The notes: generated from the sequence alone by a model not told the origin. 48,622 nt of DNA from Vreelandella olivaria (GCF_023507745.1 NZ_JALPZO010000117.1:1-48622); one strand, 5' to 3'. Counted from the first letter of the stretch, positions 9,148-17,338 are shown. Translations and numbers: made by a program.

Positions 9148-9175
9148 AAAAAAGCGCCATTCAATGAATGGCGCG
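9148..9175 (-). terminator. Intrinsic terminator, minus strand, without an obvious gene
   Basis: A 9-bp perfect stem, GCGCCATTC/GAATGGCGC, with a 3-nt loop is followed on the minus strand by seven T residues (the A-run at 9148-9154). No minus-strand gene lies directly upstream, only about 200 bp of AT-rich DNA, so it may end a small RNA or an antisense transcript, or be left over from a lost gene. Confidence 0.6.
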
Positions 9176-9360
9176 AGGACAGGAAACTGAATACAGTATA
9201 TAGCATATGTAGACCAACGTCTAACAAGTTTTAAAATGGTGCATCAAATATTCAGGGCGCACCAATCTGGACTTGCCGGATGGCGTAAAGATGATTTTTA
9301 TGAAATCTAAGATATTGAAAATAATAAACAAATAGAAATATGGCAGCATTGCTGCAACCA

Positions 9361-9392
9361 GCAAAGCAGGTTTTGTATACAAGGTGCTTTGC
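9361..9392 (+). promoter_or_regulatory. Dyads over the ribosome-binding site: TTGTATACAA operator-like box
   Basis: The perfect palindrome TTGTATACAA (9373-9382) sits inside an 8-bp inverted repeat, GCAAAGCA (9361-9368) and TGCTTTGC (9385-9392), ending 2 nt before the ATG at 9395. The Shine-Dalgarno AAGG (9381-9384) falls inside. TTGTATACAA resembles operators of FadR-type GntR regulators (family knowledge); alternatively the RNA stem controls translation start. No GntR regulator is in the window. Confidence 0.5.
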
Positions 9393-9394
9393 GA

Positions 9395-10462
9395 ATGACA
9401 CGTTTATCCTCATTTCCTACCCGGTCATGTGCTGTTGGCCCACGTTCCTTTAAGGCTTGGGCGGCGGCCCTGGCCTTGCTGCCGATGAGTGCATTGGCGG
9501 ACAACACGTCCGTGCGCTTTCAGTTGGATTGGCGTTTCGAGGGGCCTGCCGCGCCATTTTTAATGGCTGCTGAGAAAGGCTACTTTGCCGAAGAGGGCCT
9601 GGATGTACAGATTGATTCGGGCAGTGGTTCTGCAGGGGCCATTAACCGCGTTGCTTCTGGTGCCTACGAAATGGGTTTTGGTGATTTAAACGCTCTGGTT
9701 GAGTTTTTAGCCGAAAACCCCGATGGCCCTGGCATTCAGGGCGTCTACATTGTTTACGATGGTACCCCTGCGGCAGTGTTTGCACGTAAGGATAGTGGTA
9801 TCGAGAGCCCTGCTGACCTTGCTGGTAAAACAATAGCTGCCCCCGCCTTTGATACAGGCTACCGTGGCTGGGGGATTTTTGCAGCGGCCAATGGGCTGGA
9901 GGCGGATGCTGTCGAGTGGCAAAACGTTGATCCTACCTTGCGGGAAACGTTACTTACCCGTGGCGACGTGGATGCCATTACGGGGTTCTACTTTACCAGT
10001 CTGCTGAATTTGGAAGAGCGGGGCATCAGTGAGGAGGATCTCACCATTATGCCATTCCCTGATTACGGGGTGCCGCTGTATGGCAATGCCATTATTGCCA
10101 GTGAAGCCTTTGCCGAAGAGAATCCTGAGGCTGTGCAGGGTTTCCTGCGTGCCTTTAACCGCGCGTTGGGTGAAACGCTGGCGGACCCTGAAGCGGCTAT
10201 TGAGTATGTTAGAAATCGCGATGGGCTAATTGATGTTGATATGGAAACCCGCCGCCTCAAGCTTGCGCTGGATAGCGTTGTGGACACCCCCGATGCGCGT
10301 GAATTCGGCGTTGGTGGAGTGGATGAAGAGCGCCTGGTGCAGGCCATTCAACTGGTGGCGGATGCCTACGACCTGCCCACCCTACCCTCGCCGGATCAGG
10401 TCTTTAACTCTCGTTATCTCCCACCTGTAGACGAACGGATGCTGCTGCCGGAGGTAGAGTAA
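9395..10462 (+). CDS. NitT/TauT-type ABC transporter substrate-binding protein (NMT1/THI5-like)
   Basis: A 355-residue periplasmic binding protein. A signal peptide (about 1-31, ending MSALADN) precedes the NMT1/SsuA-like fold, which opens with RFQLDWRFEGPAAPFLMAAE and KGYFAEEGLDVQID. This family delivers small ligands such as thiamine-pyrimidine precursors, sulfonates, pyrimidines or riboflavin; the ligand here cannot be told. I prefer ATG 9395 to the in-frame TTG at 9389, since AAGG lies at a workable distance and TTG falls inside the dyad. The stop overlaps the ATPase start by one base (TAATG), indicating translational coupling. Confidence 0.85.
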   Translation: MTRLSSFPTRSCAVGPRSFKAWAAALALLPMSALADNTSVRFQLDWRFEGPAAPFLMAAEKGYFAEEGLDVQIDSGSGSAGAINRVASGAYEMGFGDLNALVEFLAENPDGPGIQGVYIVYDGTPAAVFARKDSGIESPADLAGKTIAAPAFDTGYRGWGIFAAANGLEADAVEWQNVDPTLRETLLTRGDVDAITGFYFTSLLNLEERGISEEDLTIMPFPDYGVPLYGNAIIASEAFAEENPEAVQGFLRAFNRALGETLADPEAAIEYVRNRDGLIDVDMETRRLKLALDSVVDTPDAREFGVGGVDEERLVQAIQLVADAYDLPTLPSPDQVFNSRYLPPVDERMLLPEVE

Positions 10463-11244
10463 TGTCGGCAGCGTTTGTCACCTTTGATGGTGTGAGTTTG
10501 GCCTACGACGGGACAGGCAATGCCATTGAGGATATTAATTTAGCCATCCACGAAGGTGAGTTTGTCGCCTTCGTTGGGCCATCCGGGTGCGGAAAATCGA
10601 CCTTTATGAAGCTTTGCACCGGACTGCACGCCCCTACAATGGGAACGGTCAGTGTGGATGGCACGCCGGTAGCGGGGCCGTTGAAAATTTCCGGTATGGC
10701 CTTTCAAAACGCCAACCTGCTCCCTTGGCGCACAACATTGGATAACGTGCTGCTGCCCCTCGAAATAGTCAAACCCTACCGGCACCAGTTTCGTAAACGA
10801 CGTGAGGAGTTTGTGGGCTGGGCTCGCAAGCTGCTGAAAACCGTTGGCCTGGAAGAGCATGAAAATAAGTACCCATGGCAACTTTCCGGCGGTATGCAGC
10901 AGCGTGCTTCCATTTGCCGGGCGCTGATTCACCAGCCGCGCCTGCTAATGCTGGATGAGCCGTTTGGTGCCCTGGATGCGTTTACCCGGGAAGAGCTGTG
11001 GTGTGTACTGCGGGACTTATGGGAAGAGCAGCGCTTTACCGTTGTGTTAGTGACACACGATTTGAGAGAGGCGGCGTTTCTCGCTGACACCGTGTATGTC
11101 ATGAGCCGTCGCCCGGGCCGCGTTATCGAAAAACGCAGTATTACGTTACCGCGTCCCCGTCCGCTGGAAACCACTTACGAAAAACCATTTATTGATCTGG
11201 TGCAGGAACTTCGTGCCCAGATTGGTGATGTACGTAGTACTTGA
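10462..11244 (+). CDS. ABC transporter ATP-binding protein (NitT/TauT type)
   Basis: A 260-residue ATPase that powers the importer made with the flanking binding protein and permease. The Walker A motif is GPSGCGKST (residues 39-47); the Q-loop region reads AFQNANLLPWRTTLDNVLLPLE, a hallmark of SsuB/TauB/NrtD-like ATPases. The signature motif is LSGGMQQR, Walker B is LLMLDEPFGALD, and the switch histidine is in VTHDLREAAFLAD. All catalytic motifs are intact. It overlaps the binding-protein stop by one base and is followed 15 bp later by the permease. Confidence 0.92.
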   Translation: MSAAFVTFDGVSLAYDGTGNAIEDINLAIHEGEFVAFVGPSGCGKSTFMKLCTGLHAPTMGTVSVDGTPVAGPLKISGMAFQNANLLPWRTTLDNVLLPLEIVKPYRHQFRKRREEFVGWARKLLKTVGLEEHENKYPWQLSGGMQQRASICRALIHQPRLLMLDEPFGALDAFTREELWCVLRDLWEEQRFTVVLVTHDLREAAFLADTVYVMSRRPGRVIEKRSITLPRPRPLETTYEKPFIDLVQELRAQIGDVRST

Positions 11245-11259
11245 TGAAAGGCGTCTTTA

Positions 11260-12030
11260 ATGACTAAAAACAGCAGTCTCATTGAGCGGCTAGCCCCGTG
11301 GATCGCCGTTGTCGCCCTGGTGGTGGTGTGGGAAGTCACGGTGCGTCTTTTTAATGTACCCAGCTTTATTTTTCCCAGTGCATTGGATACTGCCCAGGCA
11401 TTGGTGACCTATGCAGGCCCCATTGGCAGGCACTCATGGCAAACGTTCTGGACCACACTGATTGGCTTTGGTCTGGGGGTGGTGGTAGGTCTGCTGCTTG
11501 GTTTTATTATTGGCTCGTCACGCTTTCTGTATAACGCCTGCTACCCACTGTTGGTCGGCTTTAACGCTATCCCCAAGGTCGCGTTTGTGCCGATTTTGGT
11601 CGTGTGGTTTGGTATTGGCTCCGTGCCCGCCATTCTTACCGCGTTTCTGATTTGCTTCTTCCCGATTGTGGTGAACGTTGCCACTGGACTGGCAACACTG
11701 GAGCCGGAAATGGAGGATGTGCTGCGGGTGTTGGGTGCGCGTCGGCTGGATGTACTGCTCAAGGTGGGGCTGCCCCGCTCCTTGCCCTACTTTTTTGCCT
11801 CCCTGAAAGTCGCCATCACTCTGGCGTTTGTGGGTACAGTGGTCTCTGAAACCGTGGCATCGAATCAGGGGATTGGTTATCTGATGATGAGTGCCGGCTC
11901 GCAGATGCGCATGGGCCTGGTGTTCGCGGGACTATTAGTGATTAGTGCAATGGCTATGGTGATGTATGAGCTATTTGCACTGCTTGAGAAGCGTATGACC
12001 GGCTGGGCGCACCGCGGCCAGCAGCGATAA
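11260..12030 (+). CDS. ABC transporter permease (NitT/TauT type)
   Basis: A 256-residue inner-membrane permease with about six spans and the EAA-type coupling loop (around residues 150-170: EDVLRVLGARRLDVLLKVGLP) that docks on the ATPase. The NAIPKVAFVPILVVWFGIG segment is characteristic of SsuC/TauC/ThiX-like permeases. It is the last gene of a three-gene importer operon (binding protein, ATPase, permease) and probably functions as a homodimer. No enzyme gene is attached, so substrate prediction is not possible. The next gene is convergent. Confidence 0.9.
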   Translation: MTKNSSLIERLAPWIAVVALVVVWEVTVRLFNVPSFIFPSALDTAQALVTYAGPIGRHSWQTFWTTLIGFGLGVVVGLLLGFIIGSSRFLYNACYPLLVGFNAIPKVAFVPILVVWFGIGSVPAILTAFLICFFPIVVNVATGLATLEPEMEDVLRVLGARRLDVLLKVGLPRSLPYFFASLKVAITLAFVGTVVSETVASNQGIGYLMMSAGSQMRMGLVFAGLLVISAMAMVMYELFALLEKRMTGWAHRGQQR

Positions 12031-12036
12031 TCGATC

Positions 12037-12071
12037 ATCATCACCAACGATAACTATCATCACCAACGATA
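12037..12071. repeat. Two tandem copies of a 16-nt unit (19-nt period)
   Basis: ATCATCACCAACGATA occurs at 12037-12052 and again at 12056-12071, separated by ACT. It fills the gap between the convergent permease and DUF481 genes, and the second copy contains the DUF481 stop codon. It looks like a local duplication; no hairpin forms. Confidence 0.8.
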
Positions 12072-12806
12072 GAGCAAGGACGCACTGGTCGTATGGTCAG
12101 TGCGTTCGCTGGCATCTTCCGGTGGCTCGGAGTTATTCTTGATTTCATGGGAGAGCCGCAGCGAGAGTCGCGAGTTCAAGCGAGCCGTAAGGGCAGATAA
12201 TGAGCGCGAAGTGGTGTTTTGTTCAGTGTATTCAACTGACATTTCCTGGCTTAAATCAACGTGCTGTGAGAATTCCCAACGATAATCAAGGGCCGAATAG
12301 GCCACTGCTAGCTGCTCGTTATCGTCACCGCGTAGTCGGTCGTGACGATAACCAGGGCCAGCTTCAAGCGAAAGATAGTGTCGCTCACCATCCAGAATTT
12401 GTCGGCCATACCCGCCAATGGCCGATAGCTGTTGGTCGTAACCGGCAAAGCGGTCCTTCTCCCACCGGGCAAAGCCAAACAAGTAGTGCGGGCCATTGAA
12501 ATCATAGCGCTCGCGCCCCGAAAGCAGGTACTGCTCGGCACTTGTCTCACCAGATTTGCTAACGTTACGAACTTCGCCACGCAAGGAGTGTGTAAAATCG
12601 CCGGTTAACCATGTCAGGCGCGTTTTACCAATCAAGGTACGGCTGTCGGTATTACCTGAAAGCTGATTGAACCCCAGTTCTGCATCACCACTGAAAACAG
12701 GGGCATTTTCGGGCGGCGGCGGCGGGGCATAAAAAGGGTTGGCGGTGGCGGCACCAGCAAATAATGACCAGCTCAACAGCACTATACTTCTTGATAGGCT
12801 AAGCAC
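12060..12806 (-). CDS. DUF481 family outer-membrane protein
   Basis: A 248-residue exported protein: signal peptide about 1-22 (ending ATANP), then a Pro-rich linker with six consecutive prolines, then a DUF481 beta-barrel region with alternating hydrophobic strands (for example GDAELGFNQLSGNTDSRT) and a C-terminal SLLYRW strand ending in an aromatic residue, as in outer-membrane proteins. DUF481 proteins are annotated as salt-stress-induced outer-membrane proteins in several gammaproteobacteria; their function is not established. It starts at GTG 12806 with GGAGGAG immediately upstream, an unusually strong site. It is divergent from the sensor kinase gene. Confidence 0.85.
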   Translation of the reverse strand: MLSLSRSIVLLSWSLFAGAATANPFYAPPPPPENAPVFSGDAELGFNQLSGNTDSRTLIGKTRLTWLTGDFTHSLRGEVRNVSKSGETSAEQYLLSGRERYDFNGPHYLFGFARWEKDRFAGYDQQLSAIGGYGRQILDGERHYLSLEAGPGYRHDRLRGDDNEQLAVAYSALDYRWEFSQHVDLSQEMSVEYTEQNTTSRSLSALTARLNSRLSLRLSHEIKNNSEPPEDASERTDHTTSASLLYRW

Positions 12807-12909
12807 TTATCTCCTCCGTGAGAGTGGGTATGAGTGGAAAATCAGCTGCTATATAAGCAGAGTGGCATAAAAGCGCAACGATTATCGCAGTTATGCTCAG
12901 CATGTCATA

Positions 12910-14631
12910 ATGGCGCTGTCGCGCTTTTTGAGTTCCGCTATGACCACTTCCCGTCCACGTACGCTGGCTGAGTTACAGCGCTGGCGACGCACCCGCGCCA
13001 AGCGCCGTTGGTATAAGCGTAGCTTTCGTTTGCAGGTCATGCTGCTGGTTGGGCTGCTGTTGGCCGGTATGCTACTGGCCCAGGGCACTTATCTCAATCA
13101 TCGTAAAGCGGAAATTATTACCCATCAAATGGGTGAACGCGCCTTGGCGGTGGCTAAAACAGTGGCGGGTATGCCGCAAATCGTCAATGCGTTTGCCACG
13201 CCGACCCCCGCGCTTATTATTCAACCACTCGCCGAGCGGGTACGGCAAGAAACCGGTGCTCGCTATGTGGTGGTGGGCAATGCCCAGTCGATACGCTACT
13301 CACACCCGGTGCCGGAGCGTATTGGGCAACCCATGGTGGGTGGAGATAACGATCAGGCATTAATTTACGGCCAATCCTATGTTTCTGAGGCCACCGGAAC
13401 GCTGGGCACGGCCATGCGCGGCAAAACGCCTATCTGGGATGAAGAAGGCAATATCATTGGTGTGGTGTCGGTCGGTTTCATGATGGATCGCGTTGCCCTG
13501 GATGTGGGCCGTTACACCAACTTTGGGTGGGCGCTGGTAGCGCTCATGATTATCCTGGGGTTTGCGGGGGCATACTGGTTATCACAGCACCTCAAAAAAA
13601 TTATTCTAGGACTTGAACCTTATGAAATTGCACGTCTGGCGATGGAAAAGGAAGCCATTCTGCAGTCAATTCATGAGGGCATTATGGCGGTTAACAGGGA
13701 AGGGCAGATTACCCTGGTGAACCAGCAGGCGCGGCGCTTTCTGGAGTTACCTGATGGGCACGTACTGCTGGGTCAGCCAATACGTGAGGTAGTGCCCAAC
13801 TCACGTTTACTTGAAGTGCTCAAACGTGGCGAACAGGAGTTTGACCAGGAGATGTGGCTGGGTGATCACCCGGTCGTTGTTAACCGTGTACCGATTCTCC
13901 ACGAAGGTGAGGTTGAGGGCGCCGTTGCCACCTTCCGTAGCCGCCGGGAAATTATTGATCTTTCCCAGGCGCTTACCCAGGCAAGCCGCGATGTGGATAT
14001 GCTGCGCGCCCAGGCCCATGAGTTCTCTAATAAGCTCTACACCATTTCAGGGCTATTGCAGCTTCAGCAGATTGACGAAGCATTGGCGCTTATCCACCAG
14101 GAAACCGAACGCGCCCAGGCCCAGATGAGTTTCTTGATGCATAACGTGGCCGATGCGGTGTTAAGCGGTACACTGCTGGGTAAGCTCACTCGGGCTCGTG
14201 AGTTGGGGGTCACGCTGGAGATTGATCAACAAAGCATGCTCTCTTGTCATTTAACGCCGACTGGCCAGGAAGTCATGATGAGCGTGGTAGGTAACCTGTT
14301 GGATAATGCCTGCCATGCCGCCCTTAATGGGCCTAATGCAGCGATACCAAAAGTGCGGCTGTTTTTCACCGATCTGGGGGAGCAGTTATTGATAGAGGTA
14401 GAAGATAACGGCTCTGGCGTCCCTTCTGAGCATACTGAGTCGGTTTTTCAGGAAGGTTTTTCTACTAAAACGGGCAAGCATTGTGGCATTGGGCTGGCCT
14501 TGGTGGCGAGGCTGTGTCGTCAGCACGGCGGGGCAGTGACCCTGGAAGAGAGTGAGCTTGGAGGGGCATGTTTTATTGCGGTGCTCGACCGATCTTTATG
14601 CGCCCAGCTGGAGACAACCTATTCATCATAA
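12910..14631 (+). CDS. CitA/DcuS-family sensor histidine kinase
   Basis: A 573-residue membrane sensor for C4-dicarboxylates or tri/dicarboxylates. The order is a basic cytoplasmic N-terminus, TM1 (about 41-61), a periplasmic PAS-like (PDC) sensor domain (about 62-205, RYVVVGN...RYSHP typical of the citrate/fumarate pocket), TM2 (about 206-226), a cytoplasmic PAS domain (about 245-345), and a histidine kinase core with phospho-acceptor His370 in QAHEFSNKLYTISGLLQLQ, N-box GNLLDNACHAA and G-box EDNGSGVP. All catalytic elements are intact. The start may instead be ATG 12940; neither has a strong ribosome-binding site. It is followed 24 bp later by its response regulator and then by two carboxylate transporters. 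Confidence 0.9.
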   Translation: MALSRFLSSAMTTSRPRTLAELQRWRRTRAKRRWYKRSFRLQVMLLVGLLLAGMLLAQGTYLNHRKAEIITHQMGERALAVAKTVAGMPQIVNAFATPTPALIIQPLAERVRQETGARYVVVGNAQSIRYSHPVPERIGQPMVGGDNDQALIYGQSYVSEATGTLGTAMRGKTPIWDEEGNIIGVVSVGFMMDRVALDVGRYTNFGWALVALMIILGFAGAYWLSQHLKKIILGLEPYEIARLAMEKEAILQSIHEGIMAVNREGQITLVNQQARRFLELPDGHVLLGQPIREVVPNSRLLEVLKRGEQEFDQEMWLGDHPVVVNRVPILHEGEVEGAVATFRSRREIIDLSQALTQASRDVDMLRAQAHEFSNKLYTISGLLQLQQIDEALALIHQETERAQAQMSFLMHNVADAVLSGTLLGKLTRARELGVTLEIDQQSMLSCHLTPTGQEVMMSVVGNLLDNACHAALNGPNAAIPKVRLFFTDLGEQLLIEVEDNGSGVPSEHTESVFQEGFSTKTGKHCGIGLALVARLCRQHGGAVTLEESELGGACFIAVLDRSLCAQLETTYSS

Positions 14632-14655
14632 TAATGATGCCCGCGAGGAATAAGC

Positions 14656-15393
14656 ATGGCTGCGAGGCAATATGGCATTTTGGTAGTCGAAGATGATTTT
14701 CGCATTGCCGATATTCACAAGGCCTTTATCGAACAAAGCGACGGTTTTTACGTCGTGGGTATGGCGCGCAATGGTAGTGAAGCGAAAGCGCTAATGGCTC
14801 AGCACGCAGATGATATCCATTTGATTCTGCTGGATGCCTATTTACCCGATGTGGAAGGGCTGGAGCTTTTATGGGCGATCCGCCGCGACTATGTGCATGT
14901 GGATATCGTCATGGTGACCGCTGCCCGGGAAGTGGAAACCATTAGCGAAGCGTTGCGAGGCGGGGTCTTTGATTACTTGATTAAGCCTATTGCAGCGGCA
15001 CGCATGAGCCAGATGCTTATTCGCTTTCGTCGTGAGCGCGAAGCGTTAGCGAATCGTGCAGAACTGAGTCAGGCTGAATTGGATCATGTACTGGCCCGGT
15101 TACAGCCTGGTAATGCTCCACGTTTGCCCCACAAAACACGCACTCTTCCCAAAGGCATTGACCGCCTGACCCTGCGTGCAGTGGTGGCAGCTCTGCAAGC
15201 ATCAACACAGCCTCTGGCTGCTATGCAGGTAGCGCGGGAAATGGGAACCAGTCGCTCCACGGCGCGGCGCTATCTGGAGTTTCTGGTTTCGGTACAGCTG
15301 GTAAACGCCGAGTTGGGCTATGGCGATGTCGGCAGGCCGGAGCGCCGCTATCGCTTGATAGGCGACGCCTTACTCTGGTGCGAAGATGAGTAA
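14656..15393 (+). CDS. CitB/DcuR-family response regulator
   Basis: A 245-residue transcriptional activator partnered with the preceding kinase. The receiver domain (about 1-125) has the acidic pair in VVEDDF, phospho-acceptor Asp60 in LILLDAYLPD and the conserved Lys in DYLIKPI. The C-terminal helix-turn-helix (about 170-225, VAREMGTSRSTARRYLEFL) is the type found in CitB/DcuR/DpiA regulators. The likely targets are the two boxes of shared sequence upstream of the CitMHS and tctC genes. Regulation of carboxylate uptake is inferred from context and family. Confidence 0.9.
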   Translation: MAARQYGILVVEDDFRIADIHKAFIEQSDGFYVVGMARNGSEAKALMAQHADDIHLILLDAYLPDVEGLELLWAIRRDYVHVDIVMVTAAREVETISEALRGGVFDYLIKPIAAARMSQMLIRFRREREALANRAELSQAELDHVLARLQPGNAPRLPHKTRTLPKGIDRLTLRAVVAALQASTQPLAAMQVAREMGTSRSTARRYLEFLVSVQLVNAELGYGDVGRPERRYRLIGDALLWCEDE

Positions 15394-15807
15394 GAACGCT
15401 GAGGGGGAAAAGGCAGGGGTGTGAGCAGAATGCACACAATGCCCAGAAAGCACTTTTTGTTCCTTATGTTCACAACGTTGAGAGACGTTGTGCCAATCCT
15501 TTAACGTGCGCTTCGCACGCTTCCATCGTCATGCTTTCTTCGGCAAGAAGAGCGCCATGTTCGTCAGCTTACCGGCACCGGAGCGTGCTTGCTGCCCAGG
15601 ACTGTTTCGGAGCTTCCTTCCGTCTCATTCCAGTAACTTTCTCGCTTTGGTCAATTCCAGAGGCGGGCAGAGTATTCCGGTCCCGCTGCTAGACAATCAA
15701 CGTTTATCGTCCGTGGTTCGTCGATAGCCCATCGGGGTCGAGACGCTGCCTCTGTGCGGGTTGCTATGGCTGGTTAAGTTTAAAATTAAAGCAAGGATTA
15801 ATAACGC
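15394..15807. other. 414-bp intergenic region: regulator box, promoter, long leader
   Basis: It contains the response-regulator-type box and promoter (15421-15507), then about 290 nt of predicted untranslated leader before the CitMHS ATG. The leader begins with a 6-bp hairpin, CGTGCG/CGCACG (15505-15519). The 79-codon open frame at 15488-15727 has no ribosome-binding site, starts upstream of the predicted transcription start and has no protein-like features, so I do not call it a gene. Confidence 0.55.
15421..15507 (+). promoter_or_regulatory. Carboxylate-regulator box plus promoter, upstream of CitMHS gene
   Basis: The left arm GTGAGCAGAATG (15421-15432) and right arm TTATGTTCAC (15464-15473) begin 43 bp apart. 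TTGAGA (15478-15483) and TAACGT (15502-15507) follow as -35/-10 with an 18-bp spacer. The same two arms, at the same spacing and with the same promoter geometry, lie upstream of tctC at 17252-17338. Over the 60 aligned bases from the left arm, 45 are identical. It probably binds the CitB-type regulator encoded just upstream. Confidence 0.7.
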
Positions 15808-17136
15808 ATGAGCTTAAGTGTTATTGGTTTTATTACCATAATCGTTATCGTCGGCCTACTCATTAGTGGACGCGTGTCGCCACTGGTGGCAATGGTGATA
15901 CCGCCGGTGATTGCTGCCTTTATGGCTGGGTTTGACGCAAATGATCTGGGAGGATTCTTTAGTTCAGGCTTGAACTCTGTGATGAATGTGGCGGTGATGT
16001 TTATCTTCGCCATTATTTTCTTTGGCATTATGCAGGATACGGGGCTGTTCGAGCCGGTGATTAACAAGATGATTGCCCTGTCGAGGGGCAATGTCATTAC
16101 GGTTGCCGTTATTACCGTGTTTATTGCAATGGTGGCGCAGTTGGATGGCTCGGGTGCATCCACCTTCCTGATTACCATTCCTGCTTTATTACCGCTCTAT
16201 TTGCGGCTGCGTATGAACCCCTACTTACTGCTCCTCCTCATTGCGGGTTCCGCTTCCATCGTCAATATGGTGCCGTGGGGTGGTCCATTGGGCCGGGTGG
16301 CATCGGTACTGGAGGTGGATGTAACCGAGCTATGGTATCCGCTGATTCAAATTCAGGCCATCGGGCTCGTTCTGATGCTGTCGCTGGCTATTTTTATGGG
16401 GATCCTGGAAAAACGCAGGATTCTGAGAACCTATGGCACTCTGCAGCCAAGCCAGGAGCGTAATGAAGCGCCGCTTACTCAAGGGGTTGTATCCAATGAG
16501 GTAGATGTCAGCCTGCAACGTCCCAAATTGATCTGGGTGAATGCGCTGATTGCCATTGCGGTTATTACTATCCTGGTGGCCGGTGTTTTACCTGCTGGCC
16601 TGGCCTTTTTGCTGGGGGTCTCGGTGGCGCTGTTGGTGAACTATCGAACACCTAAAGAACAGATGGCGCGCATCCAGGCACATGCGCCGGATGCATTGAC
16701 CATGGCATCCATCATTATTGCGGCAGGGCTGTTTCTGGGGGTACTGAATGGCACGGGCATGTTGACTGCCATTGCCAACGATGTGGTAACCGTGTTGCCG
16801 ACCGCATTTTCTGGTTATTTGCATATCATCATCGGGATACTAGGCGTGCCGTTTGACCTGCTGCTCAGCACAGATGCGTATTACTTCGCCCTGCTCCCCG
16901 TGGTGGAGCAAATCGGCTTATCCTTCGGAATTGACTCCTATTCCACTGCTTATGCCATGATCATCGGTAACATCGTGGGAACCTTTGTATCCCCCCTGGC
17001 ACCGGCAGTATGGCTGGCTCTGGGCCTGTCTGGTCTTGAGATGCACAAACATTTGCGCTATTCGTTCTTCTGGATGTGGGGATTGAGCGTCGTACTGCTG
17101 GTGTGTGCAATTCTACTGGGCGTGATTGCCGTTTGA
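15808..17136 (+). CDS. CitMHS family citrate/carboxylate transporter
   Basis: A 442-residue inner-membrane secondary transporter with about 12 hydrophobic spans and a central cytoplasmic loop (about 195-245). Family members take up citrate, often complexed with Mg or Ca, with protons. Recognisable family stretches include FIAMVAQLDGSGASTFLITIP and MVPWGGPLGRVASVL in the first half and STDAYYFALLPVVEQI in the second, typical of CitM/CitH/CitN. It follows the two-component genes on the same strand and carries its own regulator box and promoter. The ATG at 15808 has AAGGA about 11 nt upstream. The exact carboxylate is inferred from family only. Confidence 0.9.
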   Translation: MSLSVIGFITIIVIVGLLISGRVSPLVAMVIPPVIAAFMAGFDANDLGGFFSSGLNSVMNVAVMFIFAIIFFGIMQDTGLFEPVINKMIALSRGNVITVAVITVFIAMVAQLDGSGASTFLITIPALLPLYLRLRMNPYLLLLLIAGSASIVNMVPWGGPLGRVASVLEVDVTELWYPLIQIQAIGLVLMLSLAIFMGILEKRRILRTYGTLQPSQERNEAPLTQGVVSNEVDVSLQRPKLIWVNALIAIAVITILVAGVLPAGLAFLLGVSVALLVNYRTPKEQMARIQAHAPDALTMASIIIAAGLFLGVLNGTGMLTAIANDVVTVLPTAFSGYLHIIIGILGVPFDLLLSTDAYYFALLPVVEQIGLSFGIDSYSTAYAMIIGNIVGTFVSPLAPAVWLALGLSGLEMHKHLRYSFFWMWGLSVVLLVCAILLGVIAV

Positions 17137-17251
17137 TTGATTGGCTACTCACATACTAAGCTTAAGTAGTACTAAACTAAGTAGTGAGGGCGCAGGCGGC
17201 TATGGGAGGCGGCGCATCCGTGTTGGGATGCGTTGTGATCAGGAAGAGCTG

Positions 17252-17338
17252 GTGAACAAAATGAACAAAACGATCACAAAGAACATTTTGTCTTTTATGT
17301 TCACAAACTTGTCTCACAGGGTAGGCTTCTTCTAACGT
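17252..17338 (+). promoter_or_regulatory. Carboxylate-regulator box plus promoter of tctCBA
   Basis: The left arm GTGAACAAAATG (17252-17263) and right arm TTATGTTCAC (17295-17304) begin 43 bp apart; the outer GTGAACA and TGTTCAC are inverted repeats of each other. The -35 TTGTCT (17309-17314) and -10 TAACGT (17333-17338) have an 18-bp spacer, so the box abuts the -35, as for a class II activator site. It is homologous to 15421-15507. Transcription is expected near 17345. Confidence 0.7.

Larger units (their letters stand above)
8779..9394. other. 616-bp gap with decayed coding traces and regulatory dyads
   Basis: There is no intact gene. On the minus strand two protein-like open stretches without starts run 8750-8908 and 8945-9061 (see the pseudogene entry). 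A minus-strand intrinsic terminator lies at 9148-9175. The right third is AT-rich and carries the inverted repeat TGGTGC/GCACCA (9237-9242, 9259-9264) and the dyads that overlap the ribosome-binding site of the next operon. A weak TTGAAA/TATGGC pair (9315-9344, 18-bp spacer) is the only promoter-like sequence I see for the ABC operon. Confidence 0.5.

Noticed and set aside
9237..9264. TGGTGC/GCACCA as an NtrC site upstream of the ABC operon
   Set aside because: The half-sites point the wrong way round relative to TGCACC-N5-GGTGCA, the spacing is 16 bp, and no -24/-12 element follows.
15488..15727. 79-codon frame upstream of the CitMHS gene
   Set aside because: No ribosome-binding site, starts before the predicted transcription start, composition not protein-like.
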